Assembly (NCBI GenBank): GCA_944390015.1 | Contig: CALXOL010000006.1 | Span: forward strand, 44,403 to 108,402 | Source of the DNA: an uncultured Spirochaetaceae bacterium | GTDB taxonomy: Bacteria > Spirochaetota > Spirochaetia > Sphaerochaetales > Sphaerochaetaceae | Length of the DNA: 64,000 bases | Direction: 5' to 3' | In this document: positions 26,821 to 40,392 of the stretch, piece after piece | How positions within the stretch are numbered: position 1 is the stretch's first letter | How the letters are laid out: every line of letters begins with the position of its first letter | Made by a program: the position numbers and the translations under genes | Notes under the pieces: generated by a model | The model's database searches: none | The model's input: only the letters and a program-made list of their open reading frames with translations | Told to the model about the DNA's origin: nothing

Positions 26821-28956
26821 ATGTTTGATGTAAAAAAAGTATCCGTTCAGCTTGGAGACGGGGAACTGGTCTTTGAGACCGGAAAAATTGCCAAGCAGGC
26901 AAACGGCGCTGTATATGCGCATTATAAGGGTTCTGCAGTTGTTGCTACCGTATGTTGCGGAGAGGCACCATCAGAACCAATTGATTATGTCCCAGTAAGC
27001 GTTGAGTACAATGAGAAGTATTATGCTGCTGGAAAAATCCCTGGTGGATTCTTAAAGAGAGAGGGTAAGCCAAAAGACAAGGAAATTCTTGTAAGCCGTC
27101 TTATTGACCGCCCTATGAGACCTTTATTTGATAAAGCGTTCGGAAGAGAGATTCAGATTGTTCCAACGGTCGTTTCTTCCGACATGGTAAATACACCTGA
27201 TATCATTGCAATCAATGCAGCAAGTTGTGCTGTTACTATCTCTGATATCCCGTTCTATGGGCCGATTGCAGCAGTACGTGTCGCACTCATAAACGGTGAA
27301 TACGTAATTAATCCTACTTTCCAGCAGATTCCACTTGCCAGCCTCGATATCGTAGTCGCTGGAACTCATGATGGAATCACAATGGTTGAGGGAGGAGCAA
27401 AGGAAGTAAGCGAAGAGGACATGCTCGGAGCTATTGCAGCTGCTCAGCCTGTGATTACGAAGATCTGTGAGGCACAGATGGAGATGAGAGAGATTGCAGG
27501 AAAAGAGAAGCTTCCTCTCATGGAGATCGTAGAGGCCGATAAATCCTGGATGAAGGAACTTGAGGAGTATGCTTATCCATTAATCAAGGAAGCATCTTTT
27601 GTTAAAGGTAAGGCAAACAGGTATGCAGCTCTCGATGCGGCACATAAGAGCGTTAAGGAAAAGTTCGCAGATCTCATTGCTGAAGATGAGAAGAGAGATG
27701 ATGAGGTAAATAAGCTTTTTGAGGATATGGAGTACAATACTCTCAGACATTCCATCCTCTATGATGGCCTTAGAACCGATGGTAGGAAGGTAACGGAAAT
27801 CAGACCGATTACATGTGAGGTCGGTCTTCTTCCATCCACGCATGGATCAGCGCTTTTCACTCGAGGAGAAACACAGTCCCTTGCTGTTACGACACTTGGA
27901 ACGGTACAGGATGAGCAGCTCTTTGATAACATCGATGGAGAAAAGACTTACTCTAATTTCATGCTTCATTACAACTTCCCTCCTTACAGCGTAGGAGAGT
28001 GCGGTAGACTTACAACCGGTAGAAGGGAAATCGGACATGGACATCTCGCACAGAGAGCATTGGAAGCAGTCGTTCCAAAGAAGGATAAGTTCCCGTACAC
28101 AATCCGTGTCGTATCCGAAATCATGGAGTCAAACGGATCCTCATCAATGGCTTCCGTATGTGGTGGTTGTCTCTCATTGATGGATGCAGGTGTTCCAATT
28201 TCAAAACCGGTTGCAGGTATTGCAATGGGTCTTATCACAGAGGGTGAGGACTATGCTAAGTACGTAATTCTTTCTGATATTCTCGGAGAGGAGGATCATC
28301 TTGGAGACATGGACTTCAAGGTTGCAGGAACCAAGGATGGAATCACGGCCTTCCAGATGGATATAAAGATTGCAGGTGTAACCCCTGAGATTATGAGCAA
28401 GGCTCTCAACCAGGCAAAAGAGGGAAGGATGCACATCCTCTCAATCATGGAGAAGACTCTCGCAGCTCCTAGAGCTGAAGTTAGTGAGCTCGCACCTAAG
28501 ATCATCTCATTCAAGGTAGCTGAGGATAAGATCGGTGCAGTCATCGGAACCGGTGGAAAGACAATCAAGGCAATCATCGCACAGAGTGGAGCCGAGGTTA
28601 ACATCAATGATGAGGGTGAGGTAACAATCTATGGAAGGAACAATGCCGCAGCCCAGGAGGCGAAGAAACTCATAATGGCAATCATTGAGGAGCCGGAAGT
28701 AGGTAAGATCTACCATGGAACAGTTAAGAGGATTGTCGATTTCGGTGCATTCGTTGAGATTCTTCCAGGAAAAGAGGGCCTCTGCCATATTTCTAAACTC
28801 TCAAAGAAGAGAGTCAAGAACGTTACAGACGTTCTTTCCCAGGGTCAGGAGATCGATGTTAAGCTTATCGATATTGACAGGATGGGAAGACTCAATCTCT
28901 CATATATCGATGCCATTGAGGCAGAGAATAAAGAAGAGAAGACCGAGGAAAAATAA
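26821..28956 (+). CDS. pnp: Polyribonucleotide nucleotidyltransferase (PNPase)
   Basis: PNPase is a phosphate-dependent 3'-5' exoribonuclease and degradosome enzyme. The 711-residue protein has two RNase PH domains (for example [20 protein letters not shown], then [12 protein letters not shown]), a KH domain ([15 protein letters not shown]) and an S1 domain ([18 protein letters not shown]). The ATG at 26821 follows AAGGAA at good spacing and gives the family N-terminus; an upstream ATG at 26779 lies directly on the terminator U tract and is unlikely. An acidic Glu/Lys tail ends the protein. The dut start follows the stop codon directly. Confidence 0.97.
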   Translation: MFDVKKVSVQLGDGELVFETGKIAKQANGAVYAHYKGSAVVATVCCGEAPSEPIDYVPVSVEYNEKYYAAGKIPGGFLKREGKPKDKEILVSRLIDRPMRPLFDKAFGREIQIVPTVVSSDMVNTPDIIAINAASCAVTISDIPFYGPIAAVRVALINGEYVINPTFQQIPLASLDIVVAGTHDGITMVEGGAKEVSEEDMLGAIAAAQPVITKICEAQMEMREIAGKEKLPLMEIVEADKSWMKELEEYAYPLIKEASFVKGKANRYAALDAAHKSVKEKFADLIAEDEKRDDEVNKLFEDMEYNTLRHSILYDGLRTDGRKVTEIRPITCEVGLLPSTHGSALFTRGETQSLAVTTLGTVQDEQLFDNIDGEKTYSNFMLHYNFPPYSVGECGRLTTGRREIGHGHLAQRALEAVVPKKDKFPYTIRVVSEIMESNGSSSMASVCGGCLSLMDAGVPISKPVAGIAMGLITEGEDYAKYVILSDILGEEDHLGDMDFKVAGTKDGITAFQMDIKIAGVTPEIMSKALNQAKEGRMHILSIMEKTLAAPRAEVSELAPKIISFKVAEDKIGAVIGTGGKTIKAIIAQSGAEVNINDEGEVTIYGRNNAAAQEAKKLIMAIIEEPEVGKIYHGTVKRIVDFGAFVEILPGKEGLCHISKLSKKRVKNVTDVLSQGQEIDVKLIDIDRMGRLNLSYIDAIEAENKEEKTEEK

Positions 28957-29391
28957 TTGGCTGAGCTCAGATATAAAATAGAAGAGGGTGCTCTTACTCC
29001 TTCTTATCAGAGCACTGGAAGTGCTGGAATGGATGTAAGAGCTCATCTTGATGAGAGCACAGTAATAAAGCCTGGCAGGATCGCATTGATTCCTACCGGG
29101 CTTTATCTGGAAATTCCATCTGGATATGAGGTGCAGGTAAGAAGTCGTTCCGGCCTGGCCTTGAAGCATGGTATCATGGTGCTGAACAGCCCTGGAACGA
29201 TAGATTCGGATTACAGGGGAGAGGTAAAGGTCATACTGATTAATCTTTCCGATGAGGATTTCGTCATTAATAACAACGACAGGATCGCTCAACTCGTGCT
29301 TACAAGGTACGAGAAAGCTGAGCTTGTTCGCTGTGAGGAATTAAGCGATACAGAAAGAGGAAGCGGGGGATTCGGGTCCACTGGAGTTTAA
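28957..29391 (+). CDS. dut: Deoxyuridine 5'-triphosphate nucleotidohydrolase (dUTPase)
   Basis: dUTPase hydrolyses dUTP to dUMP, keeping uracil out of DNA and feeding dTMP synthesis. In 144 residues all five motifs of the trimeric family can be read: [39 protein letters not shown] and [11 protein letters not shown]. The start is UUG at 28957, immediately after the pnp TAA; no ATG lies before motif 1 at a sensible distance. Confidence 0.96.
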   Translation: MAELRYKIEEGALTPSYQSTGSAGMDVRAHLDESTVIKPGRIALIPTGLYLEIPSGYEVQVRSRSGLALKHGIMVLNSPGTIDSDYRGEVKVILINLSDEDFVINNNDRIAQLVLTRYEKAELVRCEELSDTERGSGGFGSTGV

Positions 29392-29392
29392 A

Positions 29393-30654
29393 TTGGCCTT
29401 AAAAGGAAATCTAATTTTATCTAGATATGTTTCAAAAGAATTCCTCGTGAATTTCCTTGTCGCTTTCATATTCTTTTTTCTTATTTTCTTTGTTAATTCC
29501 ATACTGCTTCTCGTTCAGCGGATACTGTTGAAAAATATCGATATTATGACCATGCTTCAGATGGTACTATTATCGATGCCTCAGTTTTTAATATACACTT
29601 TTCCTTTTGCTACACTGACAGGAGCCTCAATGGTTCTAGGAGACCTGGGTTCAAACAATGAGCTTCTCGCACTTAAAAGCAGCGGCATCGCTCAGATCAA
29701 TGTTTTCAAGCCCATCATCATATGGTCTCTAATATTCTCTCTAATCACATTTCTTGTCTCAGACTATCTTCTGCCATGGACAAACATCGTATATAGGGAG
29801 CGCCTTACGATGCTTATGAGGGAGATGCCTACATTTGAGATTGAGGCGAATGGGACGAATACCATAGGAAACATAGTCATAGCTAATACGGATGTGGAAG
29901 ATAATGTAATTCGTGATATTGTGATGATGAACAGTGACAGAAGCGAGGAGAATAAGAGTATAATCAGCCCTCAAGGTGAGGTTGAGATGATAGACCCAAC
30001 CAGATTTATCTATCAGATAACGCTTGATAGGGCACAGATACTGCTGACAGACAGTACGGATATAAACACTTCCTTAATTGCAAATGCAAATAATGCGATC
30101 TTCTATCTTGATTTTTCAGACCAGGTCCCGTCCTTGACTAACACGGATCCTGTGAACCTCTCTTCCAACGTACTTAGATACAACATCAGGGAAAGACAGA
30201 TTCGGGAGGATGAGGAGAGAAGGGATTTCTTCCAGCAGCGTGAGAATCTGAGGCTAAGATACTCCTCGCTTTTAAAGGAGAGGATGAAGGATGGCATTGC
30301 AGATATTACTGCTTCGGATGAGATTAACAGCTCACTCTCAAGGCTTACAGAAAAACCAATCGATTTCTATGCACAGTATTATAAGGCGGAGCTTACAAAG
30401 AAATATTCCCTTTCGCTTGCATGTTTCTTCCTGACCTTGGTCGCTCTTCCTCTTGGAACGATAAAAGTAAAATACGGTAAGCTAACAGGTTTCGCACTAT
30501 CTTTGATAATCGCGGTATCGTACTGGTATCTGATGTTTTTCTCTCAGCTTAAGATATTTGATATATCATCTTCACCTTATCTTTTGATTCTCGCACCTGA
30601 TTTAATCATAGCCGCTCTTGCGTTCCTGTTTTTCATCACCTTAAGGAGAGCCAG

Positions 30655-30658
<4 letters not shown>
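29393..30658 (+). CDS. lptF: LptF/LptG-family permease (YjgP/YjgQ), first copy
   Basis: LptF and LptG form the membrane part of the ABC transporter that extracts lipopolysaccharide or a related lipid from the inner membrane. This 421-residue protein has the family topology: membrane segments near residues 20-40, 60-85 and 105-125, a large periplasmic beta-jellyroll-like domain (about 140-320), then three C-terminal membrane segments (about 335-420). The start is UUG at 29393 after a GGAG. It is followed by a second paralogue with an ATGA overlap, the standard lptF-lptG pair. lptA, lptB, lptC, lptD and lptE are not in the window. Confidence 0.85.
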
Positions 30659-34256
<3,598 letters not shown>

Positions 34257-34272
<16 letters not shown>

Positions 34273-34291
34273 TTTCCCGGAGCCTTATTAT
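34257..34291. terminator. Bidirectional terminator between murJ and greA
   Basis: AAGGCTCC (34257-34264) and GGAGCCTT (34279-34286) form a perfect 8-bp stem with a 14-base loop that contains the murJ stop codon. On the minus strand the stem is followed by a TTTTT run, a strong intrinsic terminator for greA. On the plus strand it is followed by TTATTATATT and ends murJ less strongly. Confidence 0.8.
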
Positions 34292-34292
34292 A

Positions 34293-37034
34293 TTAGATGA
34301 TGACTTCTATCTTTAGAACGGTGTAATCGTAATCCTTGCCGTTTATACTAAAGTGTACCTCATCACCTTCCTTATGGTTTACCAAACTCTTACCAAGAGG
34401 TGCGTTGATATCTATGATTCTCTCCTCCGGTCTGCTCTCCCAGCGTCCTAGGAATGTGTAATATAGTTCCTCTCCGCTGTTATTGTCCTTAAGCGTGACC
34501 TTTGTGCCGAAACCGATAAGATCTGGAAGCACATCCTCTTTTCTCATGATTCTGACGGTTGTAAGGTCGTGAGTAAGCTCTCCGATCCTTCTCTCAAGCT
34601 CCCTCTTATGCTCTTTAGCATACTGGTACTCACTGTTCTCCCTTAAATCTCCAAGCTCACGTGCGGTATTGATCTCCTTAAGAATCTGAGGCATATCAAC
34701 AGTGTTTATCTCCTTAAGCTCAGCCTGCTTCTTATCATAGCTGGACTCCAAGGTGAGGAAACCGGTTATAACTCTTCTAGTTGGGCGTTCGACAATCTTC
34801 TCACCTTTATTGAAGGTGATATCCGGCCATCTCTTCTTCAGCCTCTCTTCAAGTCTTATCTTTTCTTCGGTTTCAATACCGAGGTTCTGAGAGATGTAAA
34901 CCTTGATATCATCCTTATCCTGGTCATCAGCCTGTTCAATCAGGTGGAATGCACCGTTTTCATCGATAAGGACTTTTCTAAGCGCGCTCTTGAATTTTTT
35001 CTGATCCTGAATACTGAATTGCGATGTGCTTGCAACATAAGAGAGTGCACGCAGAGCAGTAATGAGGATATCCTTACGGCTTTTTCCAATCTTCTTTAAA
35101 TCCTCATCTTTCGCTTCCTGCAATAGGAAGATGAACGCAGCCATGTTCTCCTTATAAAGCTCAATAACCTTCTCCAGATATTCAAGATAATACTTTCCTT
35201 TAGCATAACGGCGGAACTTATCGATTATGTAACTGGGGTAGAGGGCAAAGATCTCCTGAATAACATCCTCAGCATACCTGTCTGCCTGGAAAACCCTATC
35301 AACAAAGAGTTTTCTCACAGTAGTATTCTTCATCTCCTCAAAAGCCCTTACTCTCTCCTTCAGGTCGATCTTCTTATAAAGCTCTTCAAAAGGCATCTCG
35401 ATCTGTACGCTCACCGAGTTATCCTCACTGACGTATTCGAGTGCGAGAATAGAGGATAGTCTCTTTGAAAGGCTCTCATCCTCTTTTTTGATTATCTGAG
35501 AAAAATAAGATACCATCTCAAGCATAGCATCACCATCTTTTGCGATATCCTTATCCCTGCTTACATCAAGGAATTTATCGAGCTTATCATCAAAAGACGA
35601 CATTCCCTTGAAGACGCTCAATGCCTTCTCATCGGGAGACTGAGGGAAGGACATGAGAATGTAGGTATCGGTAGGCCCTGGATTGGTCTTTACATACTCG
35701 TTAGTTCTCAGCTCATTCTTGATATCCTTATTGATATGCTGCCAGTCATCCTCACTAAGAATCTGCGGTACAACCTCGCCCTTCATCTCCTTCAGACTTA
35801 TTCCCTTAGGATTTTCTGCAGAGTAGAGCAATGTTCTTACAAGCCAGGAGACTCCATCCTCAGCCATGATCTTTGCTCTGATTTTCTGAGCAGGAACCCC
35901 TTTCTTTATTGCCTTGATATTCTGATTCGTAAGGGGAGTGAGGGCATTGAAAGCACTCTCAAGAACTATCTTCTGAGGCTCCTCGTTACCCGAATACCTT
36001 ACAGTGACGATGTTATTCGTAATATCCTCGATCTTTCCGACTCTTCGGGTAGATTTCTGATAGACGAAACTTCCCTTAGTGTATGCAATCTCCTTTTCAA
36101 AGCCATCGATTGAAGCTTCAATGTTGTTGCTTCGTCTGAAATCATATTTCTTCAAGCACTCACTAAGACGGCTTGATGAGCTGTAGCGCTCTTTAAGAAC
36201 TCTTACGAGCTCTTCCCTCATACCTTCCTCAGAACCGTTGATCATGAGGATCTCCTTGATGACCTCTACGGTATCCTCGCTGTTCTTTCTGATCTCACTT
36301 GCCTTGTTTCCCTCGCTCTTAAGACGCTCTTTTCCATCCTTTAGATAGCTGAGAAGTTTTTTAAAGAGAACAAGAGCCATCTCCGGATCCTTTTCCTTCA
36401 CACTTAAGGCATATTTGTAATAGAAAGCATATCCACTTCTCTCTAGATCCAGAAGGTTCGAGAAAGTTTTTTCTACCTTCGCATTATCCTCAGGAACCCT
36501 AAGGCGCAGAATAGCTCTCTGATAGAATACATTTGCCTCTTTCTTATCACCCATTTCCCTATAGTGCTCGGCAAGGCGAAGGATTATGTCCTTATCATTA
36601 TTATCGCTTTTAACGTATTTCTCGTAATATCTCCACATGAGCTCGTCGTCCCCGTCCTCATGCGCTACATCTCCTAAGATCCTATATGCGATGCTGTTTG
36701 CACCTTTGGATATAATCAGGGTACCAAGATGCTTGACGACTTCCCAGTTTCTGGCATCATAGAAATTAAGCAGGGTATTATTAAGATCCATGTTGAACTC
36801 ATGAGGCCTTGCCTCGAGCTTGATTCGACCTGCTATATAATGTAGGCATATGGAATAAGATGACTCCTGGCTGTACATGTCAACAGCCTCGTTTCTTAAC
36901 TCATCAAGTGTCTCAGGTGTGCTCTTTTTTGTAAATATTTCCTTATCAAGAGCAAGAAAATCCTCTTTTTTATATTGCTGCAATGGGTTCTTACCCATGT
37001 TTTTCTCATTCTGCATTACAACTTTCAAATCCAT
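34293..37034 (-). CDS. greA: Transcription elongation factor GreA with very long N-terminal extension
   Basis: GreA stimulates RNA cleavage by stalled RNA polymerase. Only the last 160 or so of the 913 residues are the GreA coiled coil (LGDLRENSEYQYAKEHKREL) and C-terminal FKBP-like domain (LGKSLVNHKEGDEV). The preceding 750 residues are helical and TPR-like (for example DKDIILRLAEHYREMGDKKEA), with an SH3-like segment near 320-350 (VRYSGNEEPQKIV). A long GreA of about 900 residues is known in spirochaetes such as Borrelia and Treponema, so the fusion is a lineage marker rather than an assembly artefact. TAGGAG precedes the ATG. The gene has its own leader with a terminator-like hairpin. Confidence 0.93.
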   Translation of the reverse strand: MDLKVVMQNEKNMGKNPLQQYKKEDFLALDKEIFTKKSTPETLDELRNEAVDMYSQESSYSICLHYIAGRIKLEARPHEFNMDLNNTLLNFYDARNWEVVKHLGTLIISKGANSIAYRILGDVAHEDGDDELMWRYYEKYVKSDNNDKDIILRLAEHYREMGDKKEANVFYQRAILRLRVPEDNAKVEKTFSNLLDLERSGYAFYYKYALSVKEKDPEMALVLFKKLLSYLKDGKERLKSEGNKASEIRKNSEDTVEVIKEILMINGSEEGMREELVRVLKERYSSSSRLSECLKKYDFRRSNNIEASIDGFEKEIAYTKGSFVYQKSTRRVGKIEDITNNIVTVRYSGNEEPQKIVLESAFNALTPLTNQNIKAIKKGVPAQKIRAKIMAEDGVSWLVRTLLYSAENPKGISLKEMKGEVVPQILSEDDWQHINKDIKNELRTNEYVKTNPGPTDTYILMSFPQSPDEKALSVFKGMSSFDDKLDKFLDVSRDKDIAKDGDAMLEMVSYFSQIIKKEDESLSKRLSSILALEYVSEDNSVSVQIEMPFEELYKKIDLKERVRAFEEMKNTTVRKLFVDRVFQADRYAEDVIQEIFALYPSYIIDKFRRYAKGKYYLEYLEKVIELYKENMAAFIFLLQEAKDEDLKKIGKSRKDILITALRALSYVASTSQFSIQDQKKFKSALRKVLIDENGAFHLIEQADDQDKDDIKVYISQNLGIETEEKIRLEERLKKRWPDITFNKGEKIVERPTRRVITGFLTLESSYDKKQAELKEINTVDMPQILKEINTARELGDLRENSEYQYAKEHKRELERRIGELTHDLTTVRIMRKEDVLPDLIGFGTKVTLKDNNSGEELYYTFLGRWESRPEERIIDINAPLGKSLVNHKEGDEVHFSINGKDYDYTVLKIEVII

Positions 37035-37059
37035 TTCAAGACTCCTAAAAAAAAGAGAT

Positions 37060-37103
37060 TATGAGAGAAAAAGAAAACCGGGCAGAAATCGGATTCTGCT
37101 CGG
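37060..37103 (-). terminator. Terminator-like hairpin in the greA leader (possible attenuator)
   Basis: On the minus strand the arm at 37103-37094 (CCGAGCAGAA) pairs with the arm at 37087-37078 (TTCTGCCCGG) across a 6-base loop, giving ten pairs including one G-U. It is followed directly by TTTTCTTTTT. It lies between the greA promoter and the start codon, so it would end most transcripts as an RNA of about 60 nt unless read through. Confidence 0.75.
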
Positions 37104-37127
37104 GATATGCTTTTTATCTCTATGAAC

Positions 37128-37156
37128 AATATAGCATAAAAGAGGAGTAAAGGCAA
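37128..37156 (-). promoter_or_regulatory. greA promoter
   Basis: On the minus strand TTGCCT (37156-37151), a 17-base spacer and TATATT (37133-37128) with a TG one base upstream of the -10 make a good extended -10 promoter. The predicted start is near 37121, some 87 bases before the ATG, and the transcript would pass through the leader terminator. Confidence 0.65.
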
Positions 37157-37212
37157 AGAAATATTTTCAGTCGAACAATTTCTCCAAGCATGTGCAAATA
37201 TTTCAAAATTTA

Positions 37213-37221
37213 TGCTATACA
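37213..37221 (+). promoter_or_regulatory. Extended -10 element directly before rpe
   Basis: TGCTATACA (37213-37221) resembles an extended -10, and its expected start point falls at the rpe ATG (37229). No -35 and no Shine-Dalgarno are evident. This is the weakest of the leaderless-type promoters in the window. Confidence 0.3.
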
Positions 37222-37228
37222 TATTCAT

Positions 37229-37885
37229 ATGAAAGAGAGAAGCGTCCTGATAAACCCATCAATCCTCGCATCTGATTTTTCAGATATAAGGAGCACTCTT
37301 GAGCTTATAAGCTCATTGGATCTTGATTATGTTCATCTTGATGTCATGGATGGCAGCTTTGTTCCTAACATCACATTCGGTCCGAAGTTCATTAAAGACA
37401 TCAGAAAACATAGCGATCTTGTTTTTGATGCACACTTAATGATTGAAAATCCAGAAAAGTATGTTAGCGCTTTCTCTTCCGCAGGTTGTGATATCATAAC
37501 CGTCCATAAGGAAGCGACAAGACATCTTAACAGGGTTCTCAATGCCATTAAAGAAGAGGGTAAGGAAGCCGGGGTTGCGATAAATCCCAGTACGTCCGTA
37601 GTTGAAATAGAAAATGATCTGAGCCTAGTTGATTATGTTCTGGTAATGAGCGTCAATCCAGGCTTTGGCGGTCAGGCCTTCATCCCTCAGAGCCTGAAAA
37701 AAATCAAGCAGCTCGATGAAATCAGAGAGAGTGAGGGTTATGAATTCAGGATAATGGTTGATGGAGGCGTAGGGCTAAGGAATCATCATGCCATCAGGGA
37801 GGCCGGTGCGGACATACTCATATGCGGAGAAGCCTTCTTCCGCTGCGAGGACAAGAGTGCTTTCATAGAGGAGATGGAGAGTTGA
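37229..37885 (+). CDS. rpe: Ribulose-phosphate 3-epimerase
   Basis: Rpe interconverts ribulose-5-phosphate and xylulose-5-phosphate in the pentose phosphate pathway. With the ATG at 37229 the protein is 218 residues, starting MKERSVLINPSILASDFSDI. Family motifs are HLDVMDGSFVPNITFGP (metal and catalytic Asp), FDAHLMIENP, VMSVNPGFGGQAF and VDGGV. An in-frame ATG at 37190 would add a non-homologous leader. The TGA overlaps the UUG start of dtd by three bases (TTGA). Confidence 0.95.
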   Translation: MKERSVLINPSILASDFSDIRSTLELISSLDLDYVHLDVMDGSFVPNITFGPKFIKDIRKHSDLVFDAHLMIENPEKYVSAFSSAGCDIITVHKEATRHLNRVLNAIKEEGKEAGVAINPSTSVVEIENDLSLVDYVLVMSVNPGFGGQAFIPQSLKKIKQLDEIRESEGYEFRIMVDGGVGLRNHHAIREAGADILICGEAFFRCEDKSAFIEEMES

Positions 37886-38349
37886 AAGCGGTTATTCAGA
37901 GGGTAAGGGATGCTTTTGTCAGTGTGGATGGAGAGGTTAAAGGTTCTATCACTCACGGTCTGCTCGTATATTACTCAGTAGAGTCAACCGATACTTTTGA
38001 AATGATATCTCCTTTTCTTGATAAGCTTGTGCGCCTTCGGATATTCGAGGATGAGCGGGATAAGATGAATCTAAGTCTTGATAAGATCTCAAAAGAGATA
38101 CTCTTTATCTCTCAGTTCACTTTGGCTGCTAACTTAGACAGGGGTAACCGTCCTGATTTCGCAAATGCAATGGCCCCCCAGGAGGCTTTGAGATTTTATC
38201 AGGAGGCGATAAAAATCCTGAAGGATTGGGGCTATACTGTTTCATGCGGGGTTTTTGGAGCTCATATGCAGGTCAGTTATATAAATGACGGACCTGTTAC
38301 ATTCATCTTGGACTCCAAGGATCTTGCAAGATTCAGAAAGAGAAATTAA
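37882..38349 (+). CDS. dtd: D-aminoacyl-tRNA deacylase
   Basis: Dtd removes D-amino acids wrongly attached to tRNA. A UUG start at 37882 gives a 155-residue protein beginning [17 protein letters not shown], exactly as the family does. The active-site motifs [17 protein letters not shown] and NDGPVTFIL (Gly-cisPro) are present. A reading from 37822 would extend into rpe without homology. GAGGAGATGGAG upstream supplies a Shine-Dalgarno. Confidence 0.95.
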   Translation: MKAVIQRVRDAFVSVDGEVKGSITHGLLVYYSVESTDTFEMISPFLDKLVRLRIFEDERDKMNLSLDKISKEILFISQFTLAANLDRGNRPDFANAMAPQEALRFYQEAIKILKDWGYTVSCGVFGAHMQVSYINDGPVTFILDSKDLARFRKRN

Positions 38350-38393
38350 ACAAAAAGAGAGCTTTCAGCATTAATATACATGAGGAAAATAAT

Positions 38394-39437
38394 ATGGCGA
38401 AAAGTACAAACGAGACATTAGACAACAGTAAGGCAAAACTGGATGCGCTTGAAGCGGCAAGGCTTCAGATAGATAAGCAGTTTGGAAAAGGCTCCCTGAT
38501 GAAGCTTGGGGATAGCAGGGAGAAACTTGATATCGACGTTATTCCCTCAGGAAGCCTCCTTCTTGATGAGGCTCTTGGGGTTGGAGGATATCCCAAGGGA
38601 AGGATAATTGAGATATATGGACCTGAGAGTTCGGGTAAGACCACGCTCGCCCTCCATGCAATCGCAGAAGCTCAGAAGATGGGTGGAATCGCAGCGTTCA
38701 TAGATGCCGAGCATGCACTGGATCCCACATATGCGAAGAATCTCGGTGTTAATATCGATGAGCTATGGATAAGCCAGCCGGATAACGGAGAGCAGGCACT
38801 GGAGATTACTGAGAGCTTAGTCAGAAGCGGTGCTGTGGATATCATAGTTGTTGACTCTGTTGCAGCCCTTACTCCTCAGGCTGAGATTGAAGGGGAAATG
38901 GGAGATAGCCACATGGGACTGCAGGCACGTCTTATGAGCCAGGCTCTCAGGAAGCTGACTGGAATATTATCTAAGTCCAATACCACAATCATCTTCATAA
39001 ATCAGATAAGAATGAAAATCGGTGTCATGTTCGGTAATCCTGAGACTACGACCGGAGGAAACGCTTTAAAGTTCTATGCATCAGTCAGAATGGATGTCAG
39101 AAAGGCCGATACAATAGGAAAGAACAGCGATGACATCAGCGGAAACAGGGTTAGGGTGAAGATCGTCAAGAACAAGGTGGCCCCTCCATTTAAGAAATGT
39201 GAGCTTGATCTCATGTTTGGAACGGGCATAAGCTATGTCGGATCCGTGCTTGATGCGGCACTTAAGTACAACCTGATAGAGAAATCCGGTGCCTGGTACA
39301 GCATGAACGGAGAGAAAATCGGGCAGGGAAGGGATAAGACGGTTGAATATCTTGAGAACAATCCGGAAATCGTGAAGGAGCTTGATCAGAAGCTGAGGGC
39401 TCTAATGTTTCCGAAAAATGAAGAAGATAGCAATTGA
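38394..39437 (+). CDS. recA: Recombinase RecA
   Basis: RecA forms filaments on single-stranded DNA for strand exchange and the SOS response. The 347-residue protein has Walker [10 protein letters not shown] near residue 79, Walker B ([14 protein letters not shown]), loop L1 ([20 protein letters not shown]) and loop L2 ([20 protein letters not shown]). The C-terminal tail is short and mildly acidic. Shine-Dalgarno GAGGA precedes the ATG. No obvious LexA-type operator is seen in the 44 bases upstream. A separate promoter for scpA lies across its stop codon. Confidence 0.98.
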   Translation: MAKSTNETLDNSKAKLDALEAARLQIDKQFGKGSLMKLGDSREKLDIDVIPSGSLLLDEALGVGGYPKGRIIEIYGPESSGKTTLALHAIAEAQKMGGIAAFIDAEHALDPTYAKNLGVNIDELWISQPDNGEQALEITESLVRSGAVDIIVVDSVAALTPQAEIEGEMGDSHMGLQARLMSQALRKLTGILSKSNTTIIFINQIRMKIGVMFGNPETTTGGNALKFYASVRMDVRKADTIGKNSDDISGNRVRVKIVKNKVAPPFKKCELDLMFGTGISYVGSVLDAALKYNLIEKSGAWYSMNGEKIGQGRDKTVEYLENNPEIVKELDQKLRALMFPKNEEDSN

Positions 39438-39448
39438 TTGTCTTTTTC

Positions 39449-39457
39449 TGATATAAT
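39449..39457 (+). promoter_or_regulatory. Extended -10 promoter of scpA (leaderless type)
   Basis: TGATATAAT (39449-39457) is a perfect extended -10. The scpA ATG at 39466 is eight bases further on, so the transcript would start within about two bases of the start codon. No Shine-Dalgarno is present in the 28-base gap after recA. A -35 match is not apparent, as is common with extended -10 promoters. Confidence 0.6.
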
Positions 39458-39465
39458 CATGCTCT

Positions 39466-40392
39466 ATGCAGGATAAAGACGGTAAGGATAGGAAGGAGAA
39501 GTGTGAGTTCACAACTGAGAAGTTCTCAGGGCCGATTGAACTTCTTCTCTTCCTCATCCAGGAAAACAAGGTTGACATCTACGACATTCCTATAGCTGAG
39601 ATTACAGAACAGTTCCTCGCATACATACAGCAGCACAGTGCTGAGATCGAGGAGATTTCTGATTTCTATCATTTCGCAGCCGATCTTCTGTATATAAAAA
39701 GCAAGATGCTCCTGCCTTACGATGTAGAATTCGACGAAGAGTATGAAGATCCTCGACAGGAGCTTGTAGAGCGTCTTCTGGAATACCAGAAATATAAGAA
39801 ATATACCGATCTTCTTACTGGAAAAGCAGCTCCGGACAGGTTCTATATTCCGCGCAAGGAAAATCCATTCCTTCTTCCTTATGAGGATGAAGAGCTCTTT
39901 AAGGATGTGACGCTTGAGAACCTTTTGATGACATACAGGACGCTTTTGGAGAAAGTTGTCCCGGCAAAGGTATTCAATATCTATGAGGAAGTATCAGTAA
40001 ACGAGAAGATAGCCTACATGAATGAGCTGCTTGAAGATAATGATATGATTCTTATCACCGACATTATCGTCCACATGGACAGGGCAGATCATATAATATG
40101 TTCTTTCATGGCCATATTGGAAGCTACGAAATGGAAGATGATACTTTTGCGGCAGGAAGAGCCATATGGACAGATTTATATAACAAAGCGTCCACCTGAT
40201 TGGGATCCTGAGATGGTTGACGAGTATGACAGGCAACATGACAAGCTCATTGACGGTAAGGCAGTTGAAGATGAGATAGTACCCGATGACTCAGGATTCA
40301 TAGATGACAGCGATGATGAAGATAGTGAAGCCGAAGTGGAAGAATTCATCGGGGACGAGGAAGAGATAGATCTGGAGGATGATGATGAGTAA
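39466..40392 (+). CDS. scpA: Segregation and condensation protein A
   Basis: ScpA is the kleisin that bridges the Smc heads. The 308-residue protein has the N-terminal FTTEKFSGPIELLLFLIQENK motif area and then DIYDIPIAEITEQFL, which binds the Smc neck, and a winged-helix-like C-terminal part. A long acidic tail (from about 265, rich in Asp and Glu) is unusual in length. It starts without a Shine-Dalgarno, directly after an extended -10. Its end overlaps scpB. Smc itself is at 60080 on the minus strand. Confidence 0.93.
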   Translation: MQDKDGKDRKEKCEFTTEKFSGPIELLLFLIQENKVDIYDIPIAEITEQFLAYIQQHSAEIEEISDFYHFAADLLYIKSKMLLPYDVEFDEEYEDPRQELVERLLEYQKYKKYTDLLTGKAAPDRFYIPRKENPFLLPYEDEELFKDVTLENLLMTYRTLLEKVVPAKVFNIYEEVSVNEKIAYMNELLEDNDMILITDIIVHMDRADHIICSFMAILEATKWKMILLRQEEPYGQIYITKRPPDWDPEMVDEYDRQHDKLIDGKAVEDEIVPDDSGFIDDSDDEDSEAEVEEFIGDEEEIDLEDDDE

